This document shows, piece after piece, positions 37,272 to 51,951 of a stretch of 64,000 bases of DNA. This stretch comes from Cucumis sativus (Eukaryota; Streptophyta; Magnoliopsida; Cucurbitales; Cucurbitaceae). The stretch lies in NCBI RefSeq assembly GCF_000004075.3, contig NC_026655.2:1426001-1490000 (forward strand), written 5' to 3'. A program made the position numbers and the translations under genes. The notes beneath the pieces are model-generated. The model made no database searches. It saw only the letters and a list, made by a program, of their open reading frames with translations, and was not told where the DNA came from. How positions within the stretch are numbered: the first letter of the stretch is position 1; each line of letters starts with the position of its first letter.

Positions 37272-38594
37272 AGGTGCTTTTTTTTTTTTGAAATTAATTA
37301 AAAGAAAAGAAAATTATATATATATATATACTTACATATTATATTGAAATTTTATGATTCAATCCACAAGGACAATGGTGGCCAAAGTAGAGGGACCCAT
37401 TTCTACTAAGTCAAAAAAAATTGTGAGACTTGTAAAAGGAAAGATTATCCTTGTGGGGTACTATCCTCCCCATTCAACTCATCATTTTCCTCTCTCTTTC
37501 TCTCTTCCTTTTCCTTACCCATTACCACTTTTTTTTTTACCCTTACATTAGGTTAAGAATTGCTTGTAAAGGGTGACATTTTCAATTCAACAAATCATCT
37601 TTCCAAACTTTTTAACTTTCTACCTTCTCAAAAATCAATGAAAGTAAAATTTGTAGTTTTAGTCTCTATTTCTAGAAACTAACAACTACAAATAAAATGA
37701 TGTTGTGAAATGGGTTAGATATTCTTTGTTGAAAAATTTTCAACTTTGTAGCAAAAATGGTTTAGACGTTGTAGTAATTGTCAAACAATGAACAAGCTGG
37801 TTGTTTGATTGATCTCTCAACCCATAAAATGATCATTTATGCTTCTTTTTTCATGATCAGTACGTTTATATATATACCCCTTAAAAGAGAACAATTGACT
37901 CGATGAACAACTCTAATAATAATAGCTTTGTGATTATGATTTAGGTAAGTGTGAGCTTTTAAAGATTTTTAATTTGTAACGACAATCAATTACACGGTTC
38001 TTAAAAAACAATTAACTTCCAATGCTATACACCTATTCTTTTTATGTCATACGTACCTAATTGAACCATCATAGTTTATCACGTGAAACTTCTTCTTTGG
38101 TTTGTGAATACAACTTAAAATGTATATCATTCTTTTTTTTTTTCTCTCCTAAAATTTAACAAAATAACAATGAAATAAATGATGTGAGAATGAGTTTATT
38201 AATTTGTATAATTAAGCAAAGGGTATGAGAGAAATTATAATGTAGATGTGAATAAGCTGGCAACTCTCAATTACACAAAAAAGATAAGAGCTATAACCTA
38301 AGCTAAAAGGGGTTTGATATATATATATATTGAAAAACAATATAAATCATAATGATATGCAAAATAGTATACATTAAAATTATTATTATTATTCCATATG
38401 ATTCTCCTACACTATACAAGTGGGGTAATCACTCTCTTAATACTTCCCAACACATTAATTAATAAAAATCCTTTTCATTTGCTTTTCATTTACGCCATTA
38501 ATTAAAAACCCCTCCCCTCTTCAACCACTCATTGTGTATCAATCTATATTTAAACCCAAAACCCTAATAATCAATGATTTATCTTCTTCATTTA

Positions 38595-38625
38595 TCTTCT
38601 TCTTCTTCTTCTTCTTCTTCTTCTT
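38595..38625. repeat. TTC microsatellite
   Basis: About ten TTC units followed by T-rich sequence in a non-coding region. Confidence 0.85.
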
Positions 38626-41600
38626 TCTTTTTCTTTTTCTTTTTTTTCCTTACTGCCATGAAATAATAACAATAATAATAATGATAATAGTTTGCAGAAG
38701 TGTGTTGTTTCATTTCATGCATGCCCTTACAATTTCACTGTTTTACAACCAAGAGGGGCTTTTAAAAAATGGAATTGAGAAAAAGAGACAAAATCATATG
38801 TTGAGGGTTCAGGGGAATTTGGTGTCCCTTAAATAGAGGAAATTGTGGGTTACCCCCTCACCACTATCATTTTTTTCTTTTTCTTTTCTTCTTTTAGAGT
38901 AGGGACTGTTTTAGGGTTTGTTTACATAAATGCATCAAATTTTTAAAAAGAAAAACACCAACAAATTCTGCTTCTCAAAATAATTGAGTTTCTGTGTTGT
39001 CATATTATATATATAGTCACAGTGAGTCTATATATATGTGTGTGTATGTATATATTCTTAATTTAACTACTAATTACTATCTTTTTTATAAAAAAAAACC
39101 ATGATGGATTATATATTATTCAATCTGTACTATATTATCTCATTTGTCTATCAATATGTGTGTGGGGTAATCTCTTTCAATTTTATGAGGTTTTGCTTTA
39201 TGAGAGATATATAAAAATTAATCATAATTTCTTTTGGGGTAATTTAAGTTGCAAAAATTGGGTATTTACAATTACATATTCAAAATAGTGGTAGAAATTT
39301 GTAGAATTTAAACACTTGTATAAGTTCATGTCAAGTTTAGGGATCAATAGACAACTATTACGGCCTTAGAGTAGCTTTTGCATTTTGCTAACATCGACAC
39401 ATTCTTACCATCCTCGCAATACTCTCAATTACAGTAGATTTATTCCTCCACAATAAGAGAGGGAAGAGTACATGATAATCACAAGAAGGGAGTAATATAA
39501 AAGCTCTCTAATGTAGAGTTAATAGTAACAACGATAGCGAAAGATTAATAGGAGACTTTCATAAAAAAGACGATTGTTTACTTTTCCAACCAAAGGGTTG
39601 AACAGAAGAGCTCTCCCATCATTTTTTTTAGAAGATAAAATGAAACTAGGTGATATCATAAATTTGTTAATCAGGGCAGCTTCTTTTGACCATGAGAAGG
39701 TGGTAATTATAGGGTTCAATTCCAAGTTATGGTGCTTATCATTAATATATGTATATAAATTTGTATCATTAACCCAATAGAGATCAAAAGGAAAATCACC
39801 AAGGATTTGAAAAAGCAGAATATATTTAATATTATTTGATGTTATAAAGTGAAAGTATTTGGATGATCTAGCTGCAATGAATGCAAATGAACAACATAAA
39901 GTCCTTTTTGCTCTCCACCATCCTTGATCTTGATTAACCTTTTTTTAATTCTTTTTTTTATATACATATATTTTTTCCTAAAAGAAAGGAGGGAAATTAA
40001 AGCTTTTTCTCAGCTGATATATTGCAATAGTAAAAATGATAAATGCAATCCAATTTGCAGAGAAAAGGGCAACAGTTATTTTAAGAAGAAAAGAGTAAAA
40101 ACACTAAAAATAAATGATCTAGTTTATATGTTACTGAATTGCCAACATTGAAGGACCTTTAATGGGACACCACAACATGGCTCATCTCTTTCCCTACTCT
40201 CCTCTCTCACCAATTACTACTACTCCAACTTTTAATGCTTTCTTATTTGTCGCTTTAAACGACCGATGACGTTATTACAATCTTAATTAGTAGAAGTTTT
40301 ATAGAGAAATGCACTATATAAACATTGTTTTTTTTCTTCTAATAGTAAACTAAGTTTAAAAAGTTACTAAAAAGATAAAAAAGAGATGCACTGTGATATC
40401 ACAACTAGGGTTGACACTTCATAACATTCTCACCATGTCCCATGTCCAACAAAGATTAAACCCAAAAACATATTCTACTAATCAATATATGATTAGTGAA
40501 CTACGTAAAACCTACATCGTTTATTGATACGGAAGGAAACTATAATTGGGGCTAGTTGCTGTCTATAGTATGTGGTTTTTTTTTAATAATGAATGATTAT
40601 AAAAATTTGAATTGGAGTAGTGAAAAGGGAAGGGGAAGGTGTTTTTTATTAGGGTTTTTATTAGGGGTGGTCTGATAAAAACATAGAGTCTATTCAAGCA
40701 TGTGGCTGCATCTAATGGGTGGCAGTGTACTGTGTATATATGACACTGATGAAATAATTTATTTAATTTTTTTTTAAAGAAGAAGAAGAAAAAAAAAAAG
40801 AAATGGGGCCTATTAGTGAAGAAATGTGGACCAGAAATGAGAGAATGCTGCCTTTTCTGAGACCACATGCTCTTGCCACTTATGTATGGCATTGAAGGAG
40901 ACAGCTTACCCTCTAATTTGGCTAAGATCTTACTTATTATCTCCCCCTCCCAACCAAAAAAGAAAGGAAAGTTCAAATATTTGGAGGAAAACTCCCCAAT
41001 GATCTCTAAGTCGTCTCTCATGCACCCTCTTTTACATAGCCCATCCTTTGCTTCAACCTAAATGTACTGTTATTGAGTAATAGCTCATTGGTTAAAATCT
41101 TACATGGTGTGTTATTTGGGGATGTTTCTTTTAACTCGAGAGATAACTTGATCCTTTCTCTCTAATACTAAAAAGGTTCCCTATCTTTGTTTTGTCTATG
41201 GATGTAGCTCTAACACACATTATTAGTGAACTATATGCAAATGTATTTATCGAATGTGTTGTTTATGTTTGTCATTTAATCGTGATTGTAGTTATCGTTA
41301 TAATGAAAAATGAGAGAAGAACGTTAGATAAGATAAGCAAGGAGTGAGGATCAGTGAGTTAGTGTTTTAATTTTAGTATATGGAGAAAAGTGTGTGTGTA
41401 AAAGAAAAGGAGAGGGGAGAGCAGTTTAGTTTTGCAGCTTTAATAATGAATGAATGGGGCAGTGAAAAGTAAAGGGTAAAAATAGAGAGAAAGGGGGAAA
41501 TTGGGGCCAAAGCCCACGATTCATTTCTGACATCAAACAAACAACACTATGCTTCAAAAACTTTTGCTCAGCTTAGGTTTTGGTGATGCCACGCAGCAGC

Positions 41601-41674
41601 ATCTTCCAAGGTCAACTCAGAAAAACACTTCAACCAACTCCAAATAAAAATCCCATTCTCCGACACCCGCGCGC

Positions 41675-41698
41675 ATATATATATATATATATATATAT
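41675..41698. repeat. AT microsatellite
   Basis: Twelve AT units directly after CCGCGCGC, in a non-coding region. Confidence 0.9.
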
Positions 41699-44269
41699 CC
41701 TTCCAAGATGTGTCAACATAGTTGAAATATCCGATCCTCTTTGTATTGTTTGTATCAACTAAGTGCACATTTTGTTACGAATGTTTCAATTATAGAAACT
41801 TCAAGATTTCTTTTATCCATTAAGGCATAATATTTTTTTAAGTGGAAGAACCGAACTTCAAACCTTAATCAAGGTCGATGTTACGATTTTTTAGTTTACT
41901 TGAGATATGTTTATTTTGATAATCATTCCAAAGTTATAATTTGGGTGACTTTTAAAAAAGTTATAAACAAGAAACTTGTAGATGAGGATAAAGAGCGTGT
42001 TGAAAATACCCACATTGGTTTGATTAGGACATAGGAGGTGAAGAGAAATGTTGGAGTAGTTATTTATCAAGTTTGAATTCAAATTCTTTATCTACATATA
42101 TATCCTAGGTTTTATAACGTTACAATATATATTCTTCTACTTCTTAATTCTTTTCACAAGCAACTCAAGTCGTTGCAACAAGTGTTGTTTTCCACGACAC
42201 GGGAATATAGCCAAAGTTGAGAGCTACATTGGAGAGAGTAAAAATGCCATAAATGTAAAGATAATTGTTAGGACCACCAAATACTCAGTTCACATCTCGA
42301 ATCATGATTTGAATCCAGCCGAAAGGATTAAAAAAGATTTGGACTATAGGGGTGTGTGAATAATGTTAGGGTAAGATTAAGTAAGGGTTTATTGAGATCA
42401 GAGAGAGTTAATGGAAAAAAGGAAAGGTGTGTGTGTGTGTGTAAGAGTAGGGAAAAATGTGATAGCTGTATTTGGGAGTTGATAGGAAATGGAGTTGGAA
42501 TTGGGCATTGGGCATTGGTGTGTGGGATGTGGACTCTTACTACCACAACAACACGTTATTATTTCAGACAGTTGGAATCTTTGCCTCCAAACACAGAATT
42601 TAGTGTCTTGACTTTGACATGACAACACATTATTATTTCTCTACACACACATCCAATCCTTTTCTCTCTCTCTCTTCTTACTATTATGAAATTGACAAAC
42701 ATAAACGATACCAATTCCATCTAAACTCCATCTAAACAATTTACTTCGTTTACTAGTAGTGTTACTTCCTGTACTATTCTATGTCCATAAGCAAAGAGAG
42801 AGAACGGTTTATGTTAGAGAGAAAATAAAAAAGTATAGATCAATCAAAGATAACTTCAGTAGAGTTAAGTTTATATATAGGGTGTTCTTCTAAGCTAAAT
42901 GATCAAAATCGTAAATGGTCCATAATAATTTTTTTCCGTCCCAAACCACGTTGATTTGTCTAATGTATTGGTTCGAACTCCTCTCAAAATTTAAAAGCGA
43001 ATAGTATAGTTTAACTGACATATGATATGTTGATATGTTCTAATTATGATCTTGCTTTGAATATGTTGTATGATGTTTCCAACAATGACCTAGCACAAAA
43101 GTTTTGTTGCTTGATTAGTGAGTCGAGGTCTAGGGGCCAAATGGGAAAGTAAAGTGTTTGGAAGTATAACAACCTAAGAAATTTATGTATTAAGGAAAAA
43201 AATGAAAAATAAGAAAAAGAAAATTGAAATAATAAAAGAAAATAAATAATTGAGTATATTATTTGGGGAGACATTAGTCAATAACCAAGAAGACACAACT
43301 CTTGCCTTAAGAAATTTGGCTAATCATTCCAACTAGCACAATAGTAACGTTGTAGTTTAGTTAATTAGTTAACTATAAGTTATAGTTAATTACATCAATC
43401 CATCAATTAATTCAATTTCTTTTAAGAATAAATTTCCACTTCAAAATTCAAAATAATAAGTGTAATATAAAATATCTAAAAAAAAATGGTCTCAATAAAA
43501 CAATTAAAGAAATATTTATTCTATATAAATCTAATATAGAATATATAATTTTTCTAATATTTTCAAAAACAACTGTTTCTAATTTTTTTTTCCGAAACAA
43601 TCATAGAAATCATAAGGAAGGTATGAGAAAATAAATAAAAGGCCAATTTATGCAATAATTTGGAAGTACATTAGGGGAAGTATTTTATAGGCTCATGAGA
43701 TGGATATTTAAAGCATTGAGTCTTAATTTATAAATTTTCTTGTCAAAATTATACCATTTTTGTGACAAAGAAAAAGAAAGTGGTTGCAATTCTGAGATGT
43801 ATCTTTCACTGTTTCCAATGGGGAAAAGTCAGTCTCAAAAACACTTTTTTATTTTTCTTTTTATTATTAATTTATCGTTATTTATTTTTATTTATTTGCA
43901 TGTCTTGCAAGTTGGAATAATTTGTTTTTGAGAAAGAAAAAAAAAATCTTATCCAAATAAGGAATAGATGAGTCAACCAATGGGATGACAACAAGTAAGC
44001 AAGATACAACAATCAAATAAAATCCAATCTATCTCTTTGAAATTTGGAATTTTATAAGCTCATAAAATCTAACTCAATTAAAGTTATTTATATCTCTTTT
44101 GTAATTAAGGTCTATGATAATAATGATAATAATGAAAGATGTGATGAATACATGAGAATTATTTTGTGTATTTTAATTTATTTTTAATTTAATTGATATG
44201 AAAATGGTGGGTGCTTTGTTCAAAGATTTTACTTTTTTTTTTTTTTAGATTTAAAAAAAAGGGTTAAAA

Positions 44270-44293
44270 AAGAAAAGAAAAGAAAAGAAAAGA
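44270..44293. repeat. AAAAG microsatellite
   Basis: About five AAAAG units in a purine-rich stretch with no gene nearby. Confidence 0.8.
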
Positions 44294-45204
44294 AAGCTGA
44301 CTTTTGTATCCCATTGGTTATTGTTTTTTAGTAGAAAATGAAAATAAACAAATAAAAGAATGAGATAAAGACAGCTTTATTTTATGTTTGAGTGTTTAGG
44401 GTTTAGGGCAGTGTGAGGAATTAGTGATGATGGAGTTAGTGGAAACTTTGGGATATGAATGTGAATCCCAAAAAAAAGAGAAGAACACATTAGGAGAAGT
44501 AAAACAACACATTTGGGCCTAAATCAATCAATCAATCAACTAACTCACACAAAGGGGTATAGTTAAGGTTAAGTGTAAAAAGAAAATAAGAGGAAGGTAT
44601 AGATTCGAAGTTTGGATGCTCGTGACGTCATGTAAAAGAAAGTTCATGTTTTGAATGAGTGTAATGAGTTTGATTTGTAATGTCTTGTAGTTTCAACTCA
44701 ATCCTCTTTTTCACCAATTTGTAATTACCAAACTTTCTTGAATCTTCACACGTTCCAACACGGACAACTAAGCAACACTGTTAAGAATTTGATCAAAGAA
44801 GTTATATACTTAAACAACACATGAATTTGTGTTTGTTGGAGTATATTGTTCACCTTAAGTATAAACCTTGATGATTTTGTCTTTAGTTTAATTTATAATA
44901 CCTATGATCGAGCACCCTCTAATGTAATAAAAACCGAAAAGAGAATGGACAAAGGGAGTTTCATGAAAGTCAAAACATTTTGAAGGAGAGGATTTGGGGG
45001 CCCTCATATGAGGATATAATACTTGGCTTTAGATCACTATGGGCTAATATACCTACTAGCAACAAGGTGGTTTAGTGTCATGTCATATATATAGGCCTCT
45101 TAGCTTGTTGTTGCCTTTTGGGGTCTCAACCTACATATCTTTCATTCACCTCTTTTCTCACATGCACAGCCATGATAACACTCTTTCTTTTCTGATGCCC
45201 ATGT

Positions 45205-45226
45205 GGGGGTGTGGGGGTGTGGGGGG
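45205..45226 (+). other. G-rich motif with three long G runs
   Basis: Runs of five, five and six G separated by TGT, within AT-rich sequence about 0.9 kb upstream of eL34. It could form a quadruplex in which the longest run is split or a fourth strand is recruited. Only the base pattern is seen. Confidence 0.6.
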
Positions 45227-45928
45227 CTATTTTGATTGAAACTCAAATATTTTGATCTAACCTTTTTCCAATATTCAAGCTTGATTGTTAAAATGGAGGC
45301 AGTGATGTTAAGGATGGAAGAGTATAATGTGTGGTTGAATAAGCTCGCGTTTATATATCTTATAAACTAAAATCGATAAAGCAAACCAACCCTAAAAAGA
45401 AATCTAAACGCTTATGTCTCACTAACATCCAAAATGATTGGATAAGAAAAAGAGTTATGTTGTGACCTTTCCCAATCACAAATTTCCAACCTCTACATTT
45501 GAATAGAGGAGGGAGATGCTGAGTTTAAAAGCGCTTGATCTATTGGAGACGAGGATTTTGAATGAGTATCAAGCTATCTTGCTTTATCACCATTTCACTG
45601 TCATCTCCATATTTGCTTTATATTTTCTTTCTATCATTTATGGCCTACTTACAAAAGTAGAAGGTTATTAAATCAACTTTTCTCTAACATTTATAACTTA
45701 CTAAAAAAAAGTATGAAATATGTCAACATGACAACCAACTCAATTAACAAAAACAAACATGTGCAGATTAGAGATTCAAATCTCTCAAATTAATCTGTTT
45801 AATATAAAATTAATTTAATAGAATTCTTTATGATAAGCTTTGTTATATGTTTACAAATTTTTTTAAAATATTACTAATTATTTAATTAATATTTTAAAAT
45901 TGTTAGGCTTTTATAACCAAATATGTAA

Positions 45929-45974
45929 TGGGCCAAGGATGATCCAGCCCAATTAGGCTTGAAGATAAAGCCCA
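45929..45974. promoter_or_regulatory. Site II elements of the eL34 promoter
   Basis: TGGGCC at 45929-45934, then AGCCCA (its TGGGCT reverse) at 45946-45951 and 45969-45974, all 180-230 bases before the eL34 ATG. Clusters of TGGGCY are a hallmark of plant ribosomal-protein and proliferation genes, and class I TCP factors bind them. Confidence 0.75.
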
Positions 45975-46155
45975 TAGACAAGAGAAATGGAAAAAAAAAT
46001 TATTTTTTTAAAGGACGAGATTAAATCTCAATCCTCGAACGCGTACTAACCGTCAGATCTAGGGCAACTAGGTATTTTATCTCATCCTCCAATGTTGAGT
46101 ACAAGTCTCTGCAGCAGCCTCCACTCCCAGAGCAGCGAAGAAGAGAGGAAGAATC

Positions 46156-47649
<1,494 letters not shown>

Positions 47650-49485
47650 ATTGATTATGTTTGTGGTTTTGTTTTTAGAAAATCGATGAAATTTTGACGT
47701 TTTTGTGATGTGATGCTGAATTTTAGCGATTACTATTTAAAGTTTGTTTTTGGAAGAACGATGTAGAAGATGTCAAAGTATTTGACTGTTTTTAGCATTT
47801 GAGTTAATTGAAGATTTAATTGAAGACAACATGTGGTATATAAGCTTTGATTTAATATTGAATTAAGAAAGTCAGTTGAGAAGCATAAGCAGTAAGCAAC
47901 TTAAGAATCTATATCTTCATGCTCATTATTTTAAAATTATTTTTCATGAGGGAATTTCTTTGTTCCAACTTCAAACATAGAGAGCTTACTTTGATTTTCT
48001 TTTCTTTATTTTTTGAAAAATTATCCTATAACTAATGGTTTATTTTCAAACACAAATCTAACTTTATGAAGTTTGATTTTAGACTAACACATGTATTTGT
48101 TGTAAATAATGCCTTTTTTTTTTTTAATGTTTTCTCTTCTCTTCCTCCCTCCTTTGATTGCCAGTAGATGGACATAAGAATAACTCAGCAATCCAACCCT
48201 ATTGTGAGTTGTGTTAGGATTGAGTTGGGGGAAAATTTTAGTTATTAGTAGGTTGGTTTAGGTTTGGGATTAGGAGTTCGAAAAATTTGATTCAACTCGA
48301 TTCATCATGAATTAATAATATATATATATATATAACATCAATATTTTATTATTTATGGATTTTGTTTGAAACTTTGAATTTATAGATGTTTTAGTGTTTG
48401 GACGTGTGTATTTATCGAAATATTACCATTCCACAATTCGACTCATATTTTAAGGATTTGATTGGATTGAGTTGTGAATATAACTCCTAAATTGAGAATG
48501 TCCTCGAATCCGATTCCTTTACATCTCTACTGAAAAGAATAATAACTAGGAAGGAGTAGAAGTAGAAAGATGATAGGAAAAGAAAATTTGCGAAAAAACT
48601 TATGGCAATAGCACAAATCAGAAAGGAAAATCCAAAAGTAAGTTATTTGTTTATTAAATTAATTTTCTCATTTATGTTTCAAAAAATGTGGTGTTTTTAA
48701 TTATTTCACATCCAAAAAGGCCAAACATCTTTTTACATTTTATCACATCTCTTTACATTTGGGACTCTAAATTCTTATGAAAAGAGTTTATGTTCATAAT
48801 TTTCAACTCCACATTTTCTTCATTTATTATATACATATTGTTTAATACACATATTGAATTATATGATTTTATAGCCACAAGATATCCAATCCACTAACTT
48901 TATATCAACTTCTTAATCACATAGAAATTTTTATATCAATCTTATCAATATTGAGATATATACTTGATACTTATATCCTATTTCAAAATGAAAGTCATAA
49001 TAATTTGATTATATTATCAAGAATTACGTTACTATCATTTACAATATTATTATTAGTTGATCATAATTTCATTAGTACAACAAAGAGAACAAGTCCACGT
49101 TAAGTAATATCTTTTTTTATTGAAACGAGTTTTCACTTTAGATTCACTTTTATTTACAATTATCATTACTGTTTTTTTACGTTCAATTAACATTTTATCC
49201 CTATGCTAATGTCTGAATTTGGATTGAGAAAATCATGAATTTGTACCATATTCAACGATGAATTTGTAACTTACGAAACACATAATGATCAACTGCAAAG
49301 CAAAAACAATCTAGATATTAGTGTGGTACTTTTAAGTATGTTTACGAGTCCTTAGTCGATAAGAGGTTTTTTCTTAAACCAATATGATTTTTATATACAT
49401 CTTCACGACTTCAAACGTTTTCTTTTCTTTCTTAAGATTTAGACTCCCAAATATCGTCCAATCTCTATTCAATCTTCAATATTGC

Positions 49486-49510
49486 GTAGGTGTGCAATTT
49501 ACACACCTAC
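49486..49510. repeat. Short perfect inverted repeat
   Basis: GTAGGTGTG at 49486-49494 and CACACCTAC at 49502-49510 with a seven-base AT-rich loop. There is no T tract or gene end nearby to suggest a specific role. Confidence 0.7.
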
Positions 49511-50827
49511 TATTATAATTTTTTTAAATAACTTTCAATCTTAACGAAAGAAGGTCAAATAGATTACACCGACCTCAAGATAAGATCCACTATGTGTATA
49601 TATTCTTGCTACACATATATACGTTGGTGTTAATTTAATATACGGCCATAATGCATGCAACATGATGCCTCAGCACAGCCCACTCCTAATTAATGTCACA
49701 AATTCATTCACATCACTATGATATATATACATATAGTATGGATAATACCCTTAGAGCTCCATTATATTGATTGGGTCTTTAATGATTTTCTTTTTAAGCC
49801 CATTTCCAGGATGTTTCGTATGTTATGGTATATGCCTGGTTCCATTTAAATCATAAGATCCCATCCATAAATTAAATGTCTATATATATATACACCTTAC
49901 TTGGGTTTAGAAAATTTTATTCTACAGAATGTGTTTAACTATAGTTTAGGGTCAATTTTATATAATATTATATCAATTAAACACAAAAATTAAAATTTCA
50001 ATAACATATTACAAGATCTAACTAATCCTCACGAGTGTACCTAAACCTATAGGATACCAAAAAAGTTTATTAGGAAAAGCACATATCTTAAAAGAAAAAT
50101 ATCAATGCATCCAACTTTGGAAGATCGATAAACTATAAAAAAAAGTTTTTAAATCGGCATGGGAGATTTTGAGTCGACTACGTACGTATGAATCCGATAT
50201 GTCATCTTCAATGAATGCTATGTGTCCATGTCGTCTATCCTTTTCCATATTAACCTATGTCTATATGTACATATTTTAACTGAATATCAAAATAGGTAGT
50301 GGGAAACTAAAACTATAAGCTCTCATTTAATAATAATTTGCATTTGATTTTTGTTTTTTGTTCTTAACAAATAAGTGGATGGGATCACAAGTAGAGTTGA
50401 CATTTGAGGCTATTAAATTAAAAGGAAGAAACAGTGAAACAGGTAGTTCCAATGGGTACGTTATCTTTGATTATTGATATTCATTTTCATTATTCTTCCC
50501 CATACCATACCTACACCATTTATCCATCCCTACCAGTCGGCACACACACACACAACCAAGTTTTGCTTCCAATTCACTAAACCCTAATTCTTTCTTAACT
50601 ATACAAGTCCAGACAACCCCTATAGTGTAGCAGCAAAAGTGTTATATTATTATAATTATTCTTAGGCAAACTAGCTGTCTTTCTTGACTTTTTATTTGCT
50701 ATTGTAAAGTGATTTTATTTATACATTTACCCAACTTTTACACACGAGGTCATCAACAACATTAATGTGTGTAGTTAATTATCAATGTAGTGGTTCGTCT
50801 CTTCTTCTGATCTTTAGTTTCTCTCTC

Positions 50828-50835
50828 TATATATA
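50828..50835 (+). promoter_or_regulatory. Possible TATA box of the MYB gene
   Basis: TATATATA 43 bases before the MYB ATG, preceded by a CT stretch. If used, the 5' UTR would be very short, about 15-20 bases, so an upstream start is also possible. Confidence 0.4.
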
Positions 50836-50877
50836 CACAATTAGCGAGGCAGCCGACACCCAAATTTGATATATCAA

Positions 50878-51951
50878 ATGGGAAGACCACCTTGTTGTAG
50901 CCAAACAATTGCTGTGAAAAAAGGCCCTTGGACTCCTGAAGAAGATATCATTTTAGTTTCTTATATTCATCAACATGGCCCTGGCAATTGGAGATCTGTC
51001 CCCAACAACACAGGTTTGTTTTTGTTTTTGATTTTTGATTTGTAATATGCACTCTTTCAAAGTTAATTAAATTGAATTTTCTTTTGTTTAGGTTTGCTTA
51101 GATGTAGTAAGAGTTGTAGATTACGATGGACGAATTATTTACGACCGGGAATTAAACGTGGGGGTTTCAGTGATGATGAAGAGAATATGATTGTTCATCT
51201 TCAAGCTTTATTAGGTAATAGATGGGCAGCCATTGCTTCTTATCTTCCTCAGAGAACTGATAATGATATCAAGAATTATTGGAATACTCATTTGAAAAAA
51301 AAGCTCAAATTAGGGTTTGATGATGATCAATCTCCTCAGTCTCCTCCTCCTCATCATCATCATGATCTACAAAAGAATGGTAATTTCTCAAAGGGTCAAT
51401 GGGAAAGAAGACTTCAAACTGATATTCAAACTGCTAAACAAGCATTGAGAGAAGCTCTTTCCCTTACAACAAAAAAAGATTTCATTCAAAACAAATTATT
51501 ATTATTGTCATCATCACCACCCAACAAAAACAACAACAAACAATTTCATATTTCTTCTTCTTCTTCTTCTCCTTCCACTTCTTCTTCTTCTTCTTCTTCA
51601 ACATATGTGTCAAATGCTGAAAATATTGCTGAATTGCTGAAAAATTGGACAAAGAATTCACCAAAGAAAGCCATGGCAAGAAGTAGAAATTCAGAATCAA
51701 GCAGCAGCTGCCAGAACAACAACAACAACAACAATACTAATTGTAGTAATTTGTGGGTGGAGGAAGAAATTAGTTATTATTCAAATAATAATAACAACAA
51801 TGTACAAGAAGGTGGTGTTCCATTCAATTTGCTGGAGAAATGGTTGTTTGATGAAGCTGCACCAACACCTCAGTATCATCCTCAATATCAAAATGATCAT
51901 TTCCTCAACCTGTCTTTGCAAGATTCTCAAACACCTTTCAGCTTTAATTAG
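50878..51951 (+). CDS. R2R3-MYB transcription factor, subgroup 1 (MYB30/60/94/96-like)
   Basis: Two exons, 50878-51013 and 51092-51951, join to 331 residues. The R2 repeat includes [20 protein letters not shown] and [21 protein letters not shown]3 includes [20 protein letters not shown] and [20 protein letters not shown]. After the repeats, [20 protein letters not shown] (about residues 146-165) is the subgroup 1 motif. Arabidopsis members regulate stomatal movement (MYB60), cuticular wax (MYB94, MYB96) and defence or very-long-chain fatty acids (MYB30). I cannot decide between them. The N-terminus, [18 protein letters not shown], has one residue more than the common MGRPPCCDKIGVKKGPW. The repeat region has only the first of the two usual MYB introns. 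The C-terminal half has Ser, Asn and His runs encoded by triplet repeats. Confidence 0.95.

Larger units (their letters stand above)
36803..46155. other. Gene-poor 9.3 kb: TCP14 promoter, long AT-rich spacer, eL34 promoter
   Basis: From 36803 to about 37080 the sequence is A/G-rich and forms the likely TCP14 5' UTR. A CACGTG lies at 37266-37271. The rest is AT-rich with many simple repeats: AT at 41675-41698, TTC at 38595-38625, AAAAG at 44270-44293 and a G-rich motif at 45205-45226. The open frames in this interval are short and low-complexity, and none is supported. The final 250 bases hold site II elements that belong to eL34. Confidence 0.5.
47650..50877. other. Intergenic: eL34 3' flank and MYB promoter
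   Basis: About 3.2 kb, AT-rich, without coding signal. The eL34 3' UTR lies in the first 200 bases. A perfect nine-base inverted repeat (GTAGGTGTG...CACACCTAC) is at 49486-49510. The MYB core promoter, with TATATATA, is at the far end. Confidence 0.5.

Noticed and set aside
39519-39780. Overlapping open frames of 68 codons on both strands
   Set aside because: Random-looking proteins in AT-rich DNA without domain, introns or promoter context.
42968-42985. GGTTCGAACTCC resembling a tRNA B box
   Set aside because: No A box at the right distance and no cloverleaf arms could be built, so it is not a tRNA gene.
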